Assembly (NCBI RefSeq): GCF_002245495.1 | Contig: NZ_NQJF01000001.1 | Span: 344,080-408,079, forward strand | DNA: 64,000 nucleotides | From: Oceanimonas baumannii | GTDB taxonomy: Bacteria > Pseudomonadota > Gammaproteobacteria > Enterobacterales > Aeromonadaceae | Reading direction: 5' to 3' | Part shown: piece after piece, positions 40,354-50,186 of the stretch | How the letters are laid out: each line of letters begins with the position of its first letter | How positions within the stretch are numbered: the first letter of the stretch is position 1 | The notes under the pieces: generated by a model | The model's database searches: none | Told to the model about the DNA's origin: nothing | The model's input: only the letters and a program-made list of their open reading frames with translations | Made by a program: the position numbers and the translations under genes

Positions 40354-41697
40354 TTAGCCCTCCAGCTCAATCTTGGTCAGGCACTCACGCAACACCTGGC
40401 CGTAATCGTATTTGCCAGGGCAAACATAGGTGCACAGCGCCAGATCTTCTTCATCCAGCTCCAGGCAGCCCAGGCTCTGGGCGCTGTCGGTATCACCGGA
40501 CAGCAGATCACGCAGCAACAGGGTTGGCAGAATATCCAGCGGCATAATGCGCTCATAGTTACCGATCGGCACCATGGCACGGGAAGAGCCGTTAGTCGTG
40601 GTGGTCAGGTCAAACAACTTGCCTTTGGCCAGGTGTCCCAGGTAAGCGCGGGTTACCGAGAACTTGTTGGAACCCGGAGACAACCAGCCCATAAATTCCT
40701 TTTCACGGCCTTCTTTCAGCACAGAGACCTGCAGGTGGTAGCGACCCAGGTAGGCATGAGGACCATTGGCGGTGACGCCGGACAGTACCGAACCGGAAAT
40801 AACACGGTTTTCACCATCCTGCAGTTCACCACTGGTCAGCTCTTCCAGAGAAGCGCCGATGCGAGTACGCAGCAGACGGGGCTTGTTCACCACAGGGCCA
40901 CCCAGCGCCACCACGCGATCGGTACACAGTTCACCGGTGGTGAACAGCTTACCGAAGGCAATCACATCCTGGTAATTGATATACCAGACGACCTTGCCAG
41001 GTACGACAGGATCAATAAAGTGAATGTGGGTACCGGGCAAACCGGCCGGGTGCACGCCACTGAACACATGCTCTTTCACGCTGGCGGCAGAGGCTTGAGG
41101 CAGGCTGCCTTCACCCTTGCACACGTGTACCTGACCGTCAGTCAGGCGGCACAGCAGCTGCAGACCATCGGTAAATGCCTGAGCATTTTCCTTAATGACC
41201 AGCTCGGCATTGGCACTGAGCGGGTTGGTATCCATGGCGGTAACGAAGATGGAGCGCGGGGTGGAGTCCAGCGCCGGCACCTTGCTGTAAGGGCGGGTTC
41301 TGAGCGCAGTCCACATGCCGGATTCAACCAGCTGCTGCTGCACAGTTTCACGTTCCAGTTTGGCCAGTTCGGCAGAGTTGTAGCTTTTAAAAGTAATCTG
41401 CTCTTCGCTGTCATCAACAGCAATCACGACGGACTGCAATACGCGCTTGGCACCACGGTTGATTTCGACCACGGTACCGGCGGCAGGAGCTGTGAATTTA
41501 ACGCCAGGGTTCTTTTTGTCTTCAAACAGAACCTGACCTTTTTTGACGCGATCCTCTACCTTGACGTGCATGGTAGGGCGCATACCCACATACTCCTCGC
41601 CCAGCGTAGCGACGCGCTTGATGGAGGGACCATCGTAGATTACTTGCTCTGGTGCCCCGGCAATTGGGAGGTCCAGTCCTTTTTTAATTGTAATCAT
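40354..41697 (-). CDS. nqrA: Na+-NQR subunit A
   Basis: This 447-aa peripheral subunit binds ubiquinone. ATG 41697 ([19 protein letters not shown]) is the family N-terminus, with an AAGTGAG site just upstream. The C-terminal [18 protein letters not shown] is conserved. It is the first gene of a seven-kilobase operon running nqrABCDEF-apbE-nqrM. Confidence 0.97.
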   Translation of the reverse strand: MITIKKGLDLPIAGAPEQVIYDGPSIKRVATLGEEYVGMRPTMHVKVEDRVKKGQVLFEDKKNPGVKFTAPAAGTVVEINRGAKRVLQSVVIAVDDSEEQITFKSYNSAELAKLERETVQQQLVESGMWTALRTRPYSKVPALDSTPRSIFVTAMDTNPLSANAELVIKENAQAFTDGLQLLCRLTDGQVHVCKGEGSLPQASAASVKEHVFSGVHPAGLPGTHIHFIDPVVPGKVVWYINYQDVIAFGKLFTTGELCTDRVVALGGPVVNKPRLLRTRIGASLEELTSGELQDGENRVISGSVLSGVTANGPHAYLGRYHLQVSVLKEGREKEFMGWLSPGSNKFSVTRAYLGHLAKGKLFDLTTTTNGSSRAMVPIGNYERIMPLDILPTLLLRDLLSGDTDSAQSLGCLELDEEDLALCTYVCPGKYDYGQVLRECLTKIELEG

Positions 41698-42062
41698 ACT
41701 CACTTGCACTACTTGTTAGGGGAAGACAGGTACTTGCCATGAAATACATGACAACATGCTGATGAGTCGCTACCGGCATGTTGGCATCGCCCTGACAACA
41801 GCACGACTACACTCCGGTAACATCCAGCCCGATTTAAAAGGCGCGTAATTCTAGCACTTTTACGACAACGGCTGCCATGGCAATTGCTAAAAATTACCGC
41901 CGCAGTCAGTTAAACCGGCTTGTGCAATTATTCACCAAGCAAAAATAAGGCCATGATTTTCAAGGCGGAATCATGCTTTAGTCGCATGAAGGGCTAAAAT
42001 GGAAGCAGTTTCCAGACACGCTTGACTGATTAACAAATTTGCTCATTGCAAATAACAGTCAC
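41698..42062 (-). promoter_or_regulatory. nqr operon upstream region
   Basis: These 365 bases between bolA and nqrA hold no convincing gene. On the minus strand TGCTAGAAT (TAGAAT at 41848-41853) forms an extended -10 element about 150 bases before nqrA, without a good -35 box. This leaves a 5' leader of about 140 bases. I see no known operator. Confidence 0.4.
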
Positions 42063-42380
42063 CTATACCGAAACGCCTGCCTTGCCCATGCAATTAGGAC
42101 TGGCCGGCACGCCACCGCGCTCACGCCATTCGGCCGGGGTCAGCGTATGCAACGCCAGGGCATGTACACCACCGGCGAGCTCCTCGGCCAGCAGGCTGTT
42201 AAGCGTACGATGACGGGCCAGCAGCCGCTGCCCTTCAAAGGCTTCGCTCACCACCACCAGCTTAAAATGGGTCTCAGAGCCGGGCTCAACCCGGTGCATA
42301 TAGCTCTCGTTAATCACTTCCAGATGCTCTGGTGACAACGCCTGTTTTACTTTTTGCTCAATGATGTCTTGTACCGACAT
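42063..42380 (-). CDS. bolA: BolA-family protein
   Basis: This 105-aa protein matches BolA (VINESYMHRVEPGSETHFKL, RHRTLNSLLAEEL, VHALALHTLTPAEW), a stress-responsive morphology and transcription factor that also partners with monothiol glutaredoxins. ATG 42380 (MSVQDIIEQKV) is preferred to the upstream extension of the frame. E. coli BolA is also 105 aa. Confidence 0.93.
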   Translation of the reverse strand: MSVQDIIEQKVKQALSPEHLEVINESYMHRVEPGSETHFKLVVVSEAFEGQRLLARHRTLNSLLAEELAGGVHALALHTLTPAEWRERGGVPASPNCMGKAGVSV

Positions 42381-42432
42381 AATAATCTCCCGAGTGTTCA
42401 GAACAGATAACAGGACCGGACAGCGGCCCCTT

Positions 42433-43023
42433 TCACGCCTGGCGAGCAGATCGCCGGAATGTGAGGTTGATACGCACACCTTGTGTCCGGACCATTTTAG
42501 GCAGAGCGTGCCGCCAATGATGCTGCATTTCTCCGGCCATCACCAGCAAACTGCCGTGCTCCAGCCACAGCTCCTGCTGTTCACCGCTGTGATGCCGTAA
42601 CAAAAACCGCCGGGTCGCTCCCAGGCTCACCGAGGCGATCGTCGGATTCCGCCCCAGCTCCGGCTCGTCGTCCGCATGCCAGCCCATGCTGTCGTTGCCA
42701 TTGCGATAGAGATTAAGCAGCACTCCATCAAAGGGCTGACCACAGATCGACTCAAGGCGCTCCGCCATGGCTTTTACCAGCGGGTGCCAGGGGACGGGAG
42801 CGCGCTCCCGGCCGGAATAGCGATAAGCCCACTCCCCCATCCAGCAGGACAAGCGGGGCTCGTTCACTTCCCGGCCAAACATCGTCAGCCGGTGCTGCTG
42901 CCAGGGGATATCGCGGCTTAACTGTGCCAGCCAGTAATCCGCCTCACCGGCAAAGGCATCCGGCCACCATAACAGGCACCCCTGATTCAACGTGAGCCAC
43001 TCAGGCGATGACCATAGCTGCAT
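42433..43023 (-). CDS. AlkB-family 2-oxoglutarate/Fe(II) dioxygenase
   Basis: This 196-aa protein has the AlkB-type fold. The iron ligands are in WHADDEPELG (HxD) and in the His of HHWRHALPK, and the 2-oxoglutarate-binding Arg region is RINLTFR. LLNLYRNGNDSMGWHADDE resembles the ALKBH2/3-like bacterial group, which repairs alkylated bases. ATG 43023 follows GGAGGGG. It is divergent from rlmG with a 60-base gap. Confidence 0.88.
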   Translation of the reverse strand: MQLWSSPEWLTLNQGCLLWWPDAFAGEADYWLAQLSRDIPWQQHRLTMFGREVNEPRLSCWMGEWAYRYSGRERAPVPWHPLVKAMAERLESICGQPFDGVLLNLYRNGNDSMGWHADDEPELGRNPTIASVSLGATRRFLLRHHSGEQQELWLEHGSLLVMAGEMQHHWRHALPKMVRTQGVRINLTFRRSARQA

Positions 43024-43083
43024 GCTGATTTTCCCCTCCAAGCTGCTAAAATGCCGCCCTTTGCACTTATCAGGCGTGACCTC

Positions 43084-44220
43084 ATGAATCATCACTTTCC
43101 TCTGCCCGGCGGCGGCGAGCTCGAGCTGCACCGTTATCCCCGTCAGGCCCGCCACGGCCTGCAGGCCTGGGAGGCTGCAGACGAATATATCATGAACGAG
43201 CTGGCCGCTCTGGAATGGGACCGGAGCGCTCCTCTGGTAATTCTCAACGATGCCTTTGGTGCCCTCACGCTTGGCCTGCACCAATACCGCCCTTATACGG
43301 TAACCGACTCATGCATCGCCGGCCTGGCCTTGGCTGACAACGCCGCCGGCAACGGGCTTGAGCCTGACTGGACGCTGCTCACCAGCCTGGATGAACTGCC
43401 TGCCGCTCCCGGCCTTATTCTGATAAAACTGCCTAAAACCAATGCCATGCTGGAGCACCAGCTCGCTGCCATCAGCCGGGTAGCGGGCCCGGGCACCCTG
43501 ATTATGGCCGGTGCCAAGGTCCGGGACGTGCACAGCTCCACCCTCAAACTGTTTGAGCAATATCTCGGTCCCACCCGCACCAGTCTGGCCTGGAAAAAAG
43601 CCCGCCTGATCTTCGCACAGCGGGATGCCGCTATTGCCCCCTCGCCCGCTCCCGCTCCCCTGAGCTGGCGGCTGGAAGGCAGCGACTTCACCATTAATAA
43701 CCACGCCAGTGTATTCTCCCGCGCCAGCCTGGATATTGGTGCCCGCTTTATGCTGGAGCACCTGCCCGCCAGTCATCCGGGCCGGATCATTGATCTCGGC
43801 TGCGGTAATGGCGTGCTCGGGCTGATGGCTCTGGTGCGCAACCCTGAAGCCACCGTGACCTTTGTGGATGAATCCCATATGGCGGTGGCCAGTGCCCGGC
43901 TCAATGTGGAGCAAAACCTGCCCGATGCCATGGACCGCGCCCGCTTTATGGTCAATAACTGCCTCGATGGTATGGGTCCGGACAGTGCCGATCTGGTGCT
44001 GTGCAACCCGCCCTTTCATCAGCAGCAAGCCATTACCGATCATATTGCCTGGCAAATGATGACCGATGCCCGCCGGGTGCTGCGCCGGGGTGGTGAACTG
44101 CTGCTGGTGGGCAACCGTCATCTCGACTACCACCAGAAGCTCAAACGACTATTCGGCAATCAGCGAGTAGTGGCATCCAACCGCAAATTCGTTATTCTGA
44201 ACGCCATTCGCACCGCCTGA
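43084..44220 (+). CDS. rlmG: 23S rRNA (guanine-1835-N2)-methyltransferase
   Basis: This 378-aa SAM enzyme modifies G1835. It has duplicated MTase-like halves; the catalytic C-terminal half has IDLGCGNGVLGL and the NPPFHQQQAITD motif typical of N2-guanine methyltransferases. ATG 43084 gives exactly the E. coli length. The next gene starts 11 bases after the stop. Confidence 0.94.
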   Translation: MNHHFPLPGGGELELHRYPRQARHGLQAWEAADEYIMNELAALEWDRSAPLVILNDAFGALTLGLHQYRPYTVTDSCIAGLALADNAAGNGLEPDWTLLTSLDELPAAPGLILIKLPKTNAMLEHQLAAISRVAGPGTLIMAGAKVRDVHSSTLKLFEQYLGPTRTSLAWKKARLIFAQRDAAIAPSPAPAPLSWRLEGSDFTINNHASVFSRASLDIGARFMLEHLPASHPGRIIDLGCGNGVLGLMALVRNPEATVTFVDESHMAVASARLNVEQNLPDAMDRARFMVNNCLDGMGPDSADLVLCNPPFHQQQAITDHIAWQMMTDARRVLRRGGELLLVGNRHLDYHQKLKRLFGNQRVVASNRKFVILNAIRTA

Positions 44221-44231
44221 AGGAACTATTC

Positions 44232-44813
44232 ATGAATCGCATCAAATGGTTGACCATTCCCTTACTGGCTCTGGGCCTGACTGCCTGCGCCAGCTATTAC
44301 CCCATCGCGGTCAATGTCAATCCGACACCGGCAAACGCTGACGCCGGCATCTATCGCGGCCAGACCCTGGCACTGTCGAGCGCGGACAAGCGCAGCAATG
44401 ATTTCATTATTCAGATTGAACAGAAAGACAAATCGCCGGTGGTAGTAGGTGCAGCCAACAACCTCAGCCTGCAGCTGGAGCAGGCCCTGGCACAGGGTTT
44501 TAGCACCCAGGGTGCCTTTATCGAGCAAGGTGCCTCTACCCGGGCTACCCTGGAGCTGCAGGAAGTGCTGTCCCGGGTTATCCGTGGCCATATCAGCTAT
44601 GACGTAGTACAAAAGGTGCGGGTAGAACTGGTGCTGGAACGGGACGGTCAGCGCATTACCAAACAATATCGCCGCAGCGCCCAGCAGGAGTTCCCCGGCC
44701 GCCTGCATCCGGAGCTGGACAAAGTAACTGATGCATTGGATCGCCAGCTGGGGCTGATGGTACAGGACATTCTCGCCGATCGTGACGTACAGAGCTTTAT
44801 TCACGGCAACTGA
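44232..44813 (+). CDS. yajG: YajG-family lipoprotein
   Basis: This 193-aa lipoprotein has lipobox LTAC (Cys19). The rest matches YajG (DUF3313-like fold; function not established). An AAGGAA site precedes the ATG. The order rlmG-yajG-ppi-ampG resembles the yajG-ampG linkage in E. coli, where ampG handles muropeptides. Confidence 0.9.
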   Translation: MNRIKWLTIPLLALGLTACASYYPIAVNVNPTPANADAGIYRGQTLALSSADKRSNDFIIQIEQKDKSPVVVGAANNLSLQLEQALAQGFSTQGAFIEQGASTRATLELQEVLSRVIRGHISYDVVQKVRVELVLERDGQRITKQYRRSAQQEFPGRLHPELDKVTDALDRQLGLMVQDILADRDVQSFIHGN

Positions 44814-44848
44814 CACCATACGGTCGGATAACTAACGGAAAAGAACGA

Positions 44849-45406
44849 ATGAAAAACGTGTTATTACTGCTGGCAGGCCTGCTGTCTGCTACCTCGGCCC
44901 TTGCCGGCCCTAAAGTTGAACTGGTTACCAGCCTGGGCAACCTGGAAATAGAACTGAATGAAGAAGCCGCGCCCAAAACCGTGGCCAATTTTTTACGTTA
45001 TGTCGATGATGGCAGCTATAAAGGCACCCTGTTCCACCGGCTGATCCCGGGCTTTGTGGTACAGGGAGGTGGTTTTGATAGCGATTATGAACGCCTGCCC
45101 ACCTATGATCCGGTACAGAACGAGTCGGGCAACGGCCTGTCGAACGCCGCTGGCACCATTGCCATGGCCCGCACTCAGGATCCCCACAGCGCCACCCGTC
45201 AGTTTTACATTAATCTGGGTAACAACACCTCACTGGACGGCGGCCGCCGTGCCGGTTACACCGTGTTCGGCAAAGTGGTAAAAGGGGAAGAGGTACTTGA
45301 ACGCATGTCCCTGGTACCCACTGGTATGAGCCTGCAACTGCGAGCCCGGGACGTACCCGAAACGCCCATTATCCTGGAGCAGGTCCGCCGCCTGCCGGAG
45401 GACTGA
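44849..45406 (+). CDS. ppiA: Periplasmic peptidyl-prolyl isomerase A
   Basis: This 185-aa cyclophilin has a signal peptide (SATSALAGP, cleavage near residue 20) and catalytic segments FHRLIPGFVVQGGG and QFYINLGNN. It catalyses proline isomerization in the periplasm. It lies between yajG and ampG on the same strand. Confidence 0.92.
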   Translation: MKNVLLLLAGLLSATSALAGPKVELVTSLGNLEIELNEEAAPKTVANFLRYVDDGSYKGTLFHRLIPGFVVQGGGFDSDYERLPTYDPVQNESGNGLSNAAGTIAMARTQDPHSATRQFYINLGNNTSLDGGRRAGYTVFGKVVKGEEVLERMSLVPTGMSLQLRARDVPETPIILEQVRRLPED

Positions 45407-45424
45407 TCCATTCGTGTTCAATCC

Positions 45425-46771
45425 ATGAAGTGGCAGCAAAGCCTGTCGCTCTACACCGAGCGACGGGTACTGGTTATGCTGGCACTGGGGTTTTCTTCCG
45501 GGCTGCCACTGCTGCTGGTATTTGGCACTCTGTCGTTCTGGCTGCGGGAAGCCGGGGTCAGCCGGACCAGCATTGGTTTTTTCAGCTGGGTGGCGCTGGC
45601 CTATGGCGTGAAATGGCTGTGGTCGCCACTGGTAGATCGCATGCCGTTGCCGCTGCTGTCCCGGTTAATGGGACGGCGGCGCAGCTGGATGCTGTTTTCC
45701 CAGCTGGTTATCATGGCGGCGCTGGCGGGCATGGCTGTGTCCGATCCCACCGCTAACCTCACCCAGCTGGCACTGTTCGCCCTGGCTGTGGCTTTTGCCT
45801 CCGCTACCCAGGATATCGTCATCGACGCCTATCGCATTGAGTCGGCACCTGAGCGTCTGCAGGGTGCCCTGGCTGCCGCCTACATGACCGGCTACCGGCT
45901 GGCGATGATCATGGCCGGTGCCGGTGCCCTGGCCATTGCAGCCTGGGCCGGCTCGGATACCGGATACGACATGGGTGGCTGGCGTATTGCCTATCTGGCC
46001 ATGGCGGGCTGCATGGTGGTGGGTGTGATAACCTGTTTACTGCTGCATGAGCCCAACGTGGATCTGAGCGAACAGCAACGCGTTCAGCATGAACACAAAC
46101 AGCAACTGATCAGCCACGGCTGGCCCCGCTGGCTGGCTGGGCTGGCCGCCTTTGGGAAAAGCGCTGTGGTATCGCCCTTTGCGGACTTTTTCCGGCGGTA
46201 TGGCTGGAATGCCCTGCTGATATTAGGGCTGATCGCCAGCTACCGGATTGCCGATGTGGTGATGGGGGTCATGGCTAACCCCTTCTACGTGGACATGGGC
46301 TTTTCCAAAACCGAAATAGCCACTGTCACCAAAGTGTATGGCGTAATTATGACCCTGGCCGGTGCCGCCCTGGGGGGCGTACTGGTAGGACGCTTCGGCA
46401 CATTACGCATTCTGATGCTGGGTGCCCTGCTCACCGCCGGCACCAACCTGTTGTTTGCCCTCATGAGCCAGATGGGACCGGATGTACGTTTGCTGACGGT
46501 CATTATCTCGCTGGATAACCTGAGTGCCGGCATTGCCACCGCCGCCTTTGTCACCTATTTGTCGAGCCTGACCAACGTCGCCTTTTCCGCCACCCAGTAC
46601 GCCCTGTTCAGCTCGGTGATGCTGCTGCTGCCCAAGTTTATGGCCGGCTTCTCGGGCCTGGCTGTGGACAGTATGGGATATGCCGTCTTCTTCACGGGCA
46701 CCGCCGCCATCGGCCTGCCTGTGCTGGTGCTGATCGCCATGGTTACCCGGCGAGTACCGGGCAAGTTGTAA
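45425..46771 (+). CDS. ampG: Muropeptide permease AmpG
   Basis: This 448-aa MFS transporter imports anhydro-muropeptides for recycling. Typical motifs are LGFSSGLPLLLVFGTLSFWLR and ATQDIVIDAYRIE, and about 12-14 membrane helices are visible. Together with mltB and dacA in this window it completes the release, trimming and recycling of wall fragments. Confidence 0.94.
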   Translation: MKWQQSLSLYTERRVLVMLALGFSSGLPLLLVFGTLSFWLREAGVSRTSIGFFSWVALAYGVKWLWSPLVDRMPLPLLSRLMGRRRSWMLFSQLVIMAALAGMAVSDPTANLTQLALFALAVAFASATQDIVIDAYRIESAPERLQGALAAAYMTGYRLAMIMAGAGALAIAAWAGSDTGYDMGGWRIAYLAMAGCMVVGVITCLLLHEPNVDLSEQQRVQHEHKQQLISHGWPRWLAGLAAFGKSAVVSPFADFFRRYGWNALLILGLIASYRIADVVMGVMANPFYVDMGFSKTEIATVTKVYGVIMTLAGAALGGVLVGRFGTLRILMLGALLTAGTNLLFALMSQMGPDVRLLTVIISLDNLSAGIATAAFVTYLSSLTNVAFSATQYALFSSVMLLLPKFMAGFSGLAVDSMGYAVFFTGTAAIGLPVLVLIAMVTRRVPGKL

Positions 46772-46965
46772 GCCCCAGAAAACGAATCGTGACTCCCGCG
46801 CAGGAACGTCACCTACGAAGGGACGCCCCGCGAAGGCGGAGGTCCATGCCTGCCTGCAGCATCAATATGGTTTCTGAAACCGTGCACCATGCTCTGGATG
46901 CCCGCCTGCCCGGGCATGACGGGTAGTGGGACGGGGGTCCAGTGCAGGCGGCCGAGGAGCCTGGT
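46772..46965. repeat. REP-like hairpin region between ampG and yajQ
   Basis: This GC-rich intergenic stretch has several inverted segments, the clearest being ATGCCCG-(6)-CGGGCAT at 46898-46917. The core CCGCCTGC is shared with hairpins at 6150-6186 and 48467-48554. Confidence 0.6.
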
Positions 46966-47448
46966 TTAATCCCGGAAGTTGTTGAACTGCAGCGGTTGCT
47001 CCTGCTCTTCGGCACGCAGAAAGGCAATTACCTGTTGCAGGTCATCCCGCTTTTTACCGGTTACCCGCAGTTGTTCACCCTGAATGGACGCCTGCACCTT
47101 GATTTTGCTGTCCTTAATTTTCTTTACCAGTTTTTTGGCCAGTGCAGTATCAATGCCTTGAAGAAAGCTCATTTCCTGCACATGCCGTTTGCCCGAACGA
47201 ACAATGCTGCCCGCATCCAGCACGCGCACGTCTATGCCCCGCTTGATCAGGGCGCCCCGCAGCATGTCCCGCATTTGCTGCAGCTGCAGCTCTGCATCAG
47301 CCGCCAGCTTTACCTTGTTGTCATTCAGTTCAAAACTGGCTTCCACACCACGAAAATCATAGCGGGTGGTCAACTCGCGATTGGCGTTTTCAACGGCGTT
47401 TCGTACTTCGTTCATTTCCACTTCGGAAACAATGTCAAAAGAGGGCAT
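46966..47448 (-). CDS. yajQ: YajQ-family nucleotide-binding protein
   Basis: This 160-aa protein of the DUF520/UPF0234 family starts [19 protein letters not shown]. Some members bind cyclic-di-GMP and affect transcription. ATG 47448 has the AGCTCCTT complement (AAGGAGCT) just upstream. It is monocistronic. Confidence 0.93.
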   Translation of the reverse strand: MPSFDIVSEVEMNEVRNAVENANRELTTRYDFRGVEASFELNDNKVKLAADAELQLQQMRDMLRGALIKRGIDVRVLDAGSIVRSGKRHVQEMSFLQGIDTALAKKLVKKIKDSKIKVQASIQGEQLRVTGKKRDDLQQVIAFLRAEEQEQPLQFNNFRD

Positions 47449-47550
47449 GAAAGCTCCTTGAGTTGGTGCCGAAACCACTGGCAACGGCTGCGGTTCACGG
47501 CTAACGTATGGGATCAATAACGCAGGATAATATCAAAAATCAGGGAGATA

Positions 47551-48444
47551 ATGATGCGTGAGTGGACCATTCTGGGAGCTGGCGCTTTGGGCTGCACCTT
47601 TGCGGCACTGCTGAACGAACAGCAAAGGCCGGTGTCGCTGATATTAAGCGAGCGCCACCGCCGGCACTTTAATCCAGCCTTTGAGTTTATTGCTCTTAAT
47701 GAACGCCGCCGGCTGGTAAGCCCTCACTACCGCTTTGCCGACCAGGCTGCAGCGACTGAGTGCCTGCTGGTGATGACCAAGGCCTATCAGGTGCTGCCCG
47801 CCCTTAAAAGCCTGCACAACCTGCCCCGGCATGTGCCGGTGATCTTGCTGCATAACGGCATGGGCGTTGCCGAACAAGTCGCCAGCCTGCTGCCTCATAA
47901 TCCTTTACTGGCAGGCGTTACCAGCCATGGCGCACTGCGCGAGGGCCCCTGGCAAATTCGCCATACCGGCAAGGGAGAAACCTGGCTGGGGCCGCTCAAT
48001 GAACAGGGCAAGGCATTTTCTCACCTGCTTGCTCCACTGAGTGCGGCGCTGGGACATGCCGGGTGGAGTGAGGACATACTCTCACTGCAGCACCGAAAAC
48101 TCGCCATTAATGCGGTGATCAACCCGCTGACCGCCTGTCATCATATTCGTAACGGCCAGCTGGCCGAGCCCCGCTTTGCCGATGTACTGGCCACACTCGG
48201 TGAAGAAGTGCACAGAGTGCTGAGCCGGCTTGGGGAAAGCGACACCCCGGAGCAATACCAGCGGCGGCTGAACAGCGTTATTGAGCTGACCGCCACCAAC
48301 TATTCTTCCATGCATCAGGATCTGGCCCATGGCCGGCCCACCGAAATTGACTACATCACCGGATATCTGCTGAAGCACGCCGGTGATCTGCCTGTGCCGG
48401 TATGCCAGCAATTGTATAACGAAGTAAAAAAGCAGGGCGGGTGA
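47551..48444 (+). CDS. panE: 2-dehydropantoate 2-reductase
   Basis: This 297-aa ketopantoate reductase has an N-terminal Rossmann motif (ILGAGALGCTFAALL), a catalytic Lys in the segment KLAINAVINPLTA, and a C-terminal SSMHQDLAHGRPTEIDYITGY. It acts in pantothenate and CoA synthesis. The start may be ATG 47551 or the adjacent ATG 47554. Confidence 0.92.
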   Translation: MMREWTILGAGALGCTFAALLNEQQRPVSLILSERHRRHFNPAFEFIALNERRRLVSPHYRFADQAAATECLLVMTKAYQVLPALKSLHNLPRHVPVILLHNGMGVAEQVASLLPHNPLLAGVTSHGALREGPWQIRHTGKGETWLGPLNEQGKAFSHLLAPLSAALGHAGWSEDILSLQHRKLAINAVINPLTACHHIRNGQLAEPRFADVLATLGEEVHRVLSRLGESDTPEQYQRRLNSVIELTATNYSSMHQDLAHGRPTEIDYITGYLLKHAGDLPVPVCQQLYNEVKKQGG

Positions 48445-48466
48445 GCGAACCTGACTACCATCCGTC

Positions 48467-48554
48467 ATGTCCGCGCAGGCGGACATCCAGGGTGTGGTGC
48501 ACTGCCCCTGGCATTAGTGCTGCAAGCCATATGGACTCCCGCCTGCGCGGGAGT
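48467..48554. repeat. Pair of inverted REP-like hairpins
   Basis: Two perfect 8-bp stem-loops with 4-base loops, ATGTCCGC-GCAG-GCGGACAT (48467-48486) and ACTCCCGC-CTGC-GCGGGAGT (48535-48554), lie in opposite orientation between panE and thiI. They look like a dispersed intergenic repeat. Confidence 0.7.
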
Positions 48555-48654
48555 GACACACCTTTTCGGGAATGACGTACCTTTTCGAGAATACTGTTCC
48601 TCTGCAGGGGCCCTTCCTGAGCAGGAATGGCCTTCCTCCGACGGACACTCAGGA

Positions 48655-50103
48655 TTAAGGCTTATACACCTTCACGTTGTCAAAGCCCTGCTCTTTCAGG
48701 TGAATGGCCTGCAGCCGGCTCATCACGCCACGGGCGCAATACAGCAGATAGGTTTTATTCTGGTCCAGTTCACCAAACTGGTGAGCCAGGCGGAAAAACG
48801 GCAGGTGAACCACCTGATGACCGTCCACCTCCAGCGGAGACTGCTCTTCCTCTTCCGGCGCACGGATATCGAGGATCACCTCTTGTTCAGTGACCTGTTC
48901 GCTCACTTCCACCTCCGGTACCTCCCATACCTTGCCCAGATCACGCACATCTTCCACAAAGGAGGCCTGCACCGCCGTGTTGAGCACATCAAAGTCGAAG
49001 TTGGCTTCTTCTTCCTCAACCTTGCTCAGCACCGCCTTGATGGTGGGCTTTTGCGAAATCACGCCGCAATATTCCGGCATTTTCTCTGCATAGGAAGCGG
49101 TGCCAATGGCCCGCGCCTGATCGATGATATCCTGCTTATCGGTAGCAATTAACGGCCGCAGGATCAGGGTGTCGGTCACCCGGTCGATCACGTTAAGGTT
49201 GGTCACGGTCTGGCTCGAGACCTGTCCCATGGATTCACCGGTAACCAGGGCATTTATGGCCAGGCGTTCGGCCACGGCGGCACCGGCACGCATCATCATG
49301 CGCTTGAGCACCACGCCCATGTGGCCTTTGTCGATCTTCTCAAGGATCTCCGCCACCACCCCCTCAAAGGGCACGGAGATAAACTTGACCCGGTGCGAGG
49401 CACCGTATTTTTTCCACAAAAAATGCACCACTTCGCGCACGCCGGCCTCGTGCTCGCGGCCACCCAGATTAAAAAAGCAGTAATGAACCCGGCTGCCCCG
49501 TTTAATGAACTGGTAAGACGAAACCCCCGAGTCGTAGCCGCCCGACATCAGGCTGAGCACGCTCTCCTGAGTAGCAATGGGGTAACCGCCCATGCCGCCA
49601 TGCTGCTTGCTCACCAGATAAAGCCGGTCGTCGTCCAGCTCCAGGTTGATCTGCACATCGGGCTGCTTGAGTTTGACCCCGCCAGTCTCACAACGCTGGT
49701 TAATGCCACCGCCCACATAGCGCTCTACATCCAGCGAACTGAACTCCTGCTTGCCCCGACGCTTGGCACGCACACAAAACGTTTTGCCCGCCAGCTTGTC
49801 GCCGAACATGGCCTGAGTGTGCTCAAGAATATCGTCAAGGGAGCTGACCTTGAACTCCACCACTTCCAGAAATGACTGAATGCCCGGGATGCAGCCAAGA
49901 GCCTCAATCAGCAGCTGACGGCTGGCGTCGTCATGATTGTTGCTGCGCACGACCATTTTGTCCCAGTCCACCCGCACCTTGATGGTTTCATCCAGTGGCT
50001 TGAGGGTATTACGAATATTGCCCGAGAGGATCTTGCTCATGCGCTGGCGCACCGACTTGCTCTTGATGGTCATTTCAGGATGAAGCTTGATAATAAATTT
50101 CAT
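48655..50103 (-). CDS. thiI: tRNA 4-thiouridine synthase / thiamine sulfurtransferase ThiI
   Basis: This 482-aa protein has an N-terminal ferredoxin-like and THUMP region (about residues 1-165), a PP-loop domain with MSGGYDSGVSS, the conserved Cys in PEYCGVISQKPT, and a C-terminal rhodanese domain whose Cys is in YLLYCARGVMSR. It thiolates tRNA U8 and supplies sulfur for thiamine. ATG 50103 (MKFIIKLHPEMTIKS) matches the family start and gives E. coli length. Confidence 0.95.
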   Translation of the reverse strand: MKFIIKLHPEMTIKSKSVRQRMSKILSGNIRNTLKPLDETIKVRVDWDKMVVRSNNHDDASRQLLIEALGCIPGIQSFLEVVEFKVSSLDDILEHTQAMFGDKLAGKTFCVRAKRRGKQEFSSLDVERYVGGGINQRCETGGVKLKQPDVQINLELDDDRLYLVSKQHGGMGGYPIATQESVLSLMSGGYDSGVSSYQFIKRGSRVHYCFFNLGGREHEAGVREVVHFLWKKYGASHRVKFISVPFEGVVAEILEKIDKGHMGVVLKRMMMRAGAAVAERLAINALVTGESMGQVSSQTVTNLNVIDRVTDTLILRPLIATDKQDIIDQARAIGTASYAEKMPEYCGVISQKPTIKAVLSKVEEEEANFDFDVLNTAVQASFVEDVRDLGKVWEVPEVEVSEQVTEQEVILDIRAPEEEEQSPLEVDGHQVVHLPFFRLAHQFGELDQNKTYLLYCARGVMSRLQAIHLKEQGFDNVKVYKP

Positions 50104-50138
50104 AATTTCGGTACGCTCGGACAACACATAAAAAAGAA

Positions 50139-50165
50139 AGCCCGGCATTATACACGTGCCGGGCT
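50139..50165 (-). terminator. pomAB terminator
   Basis: A 9-bp stem (AGCCCGGCA / TGCCGGGCT) with a 9-base loop is followed on the minus strand by TTCTTTTTT. This intrinsic terminator separates pomB from thiI. Confidence 0.88.
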
Positions 50166-50186
50166 GATGGTTAAAAGAAAAGCAGA

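Noticed and set aside
38946..40547. Long plus-strand open frame (533 codons) across nqrC-nqrB-nqrA
   Set aside because: It is antisense to three clear nqr genes, has biased composition (Gly/His/Gln-rich) and no ribosome site; a mirror of GC-rich coding.
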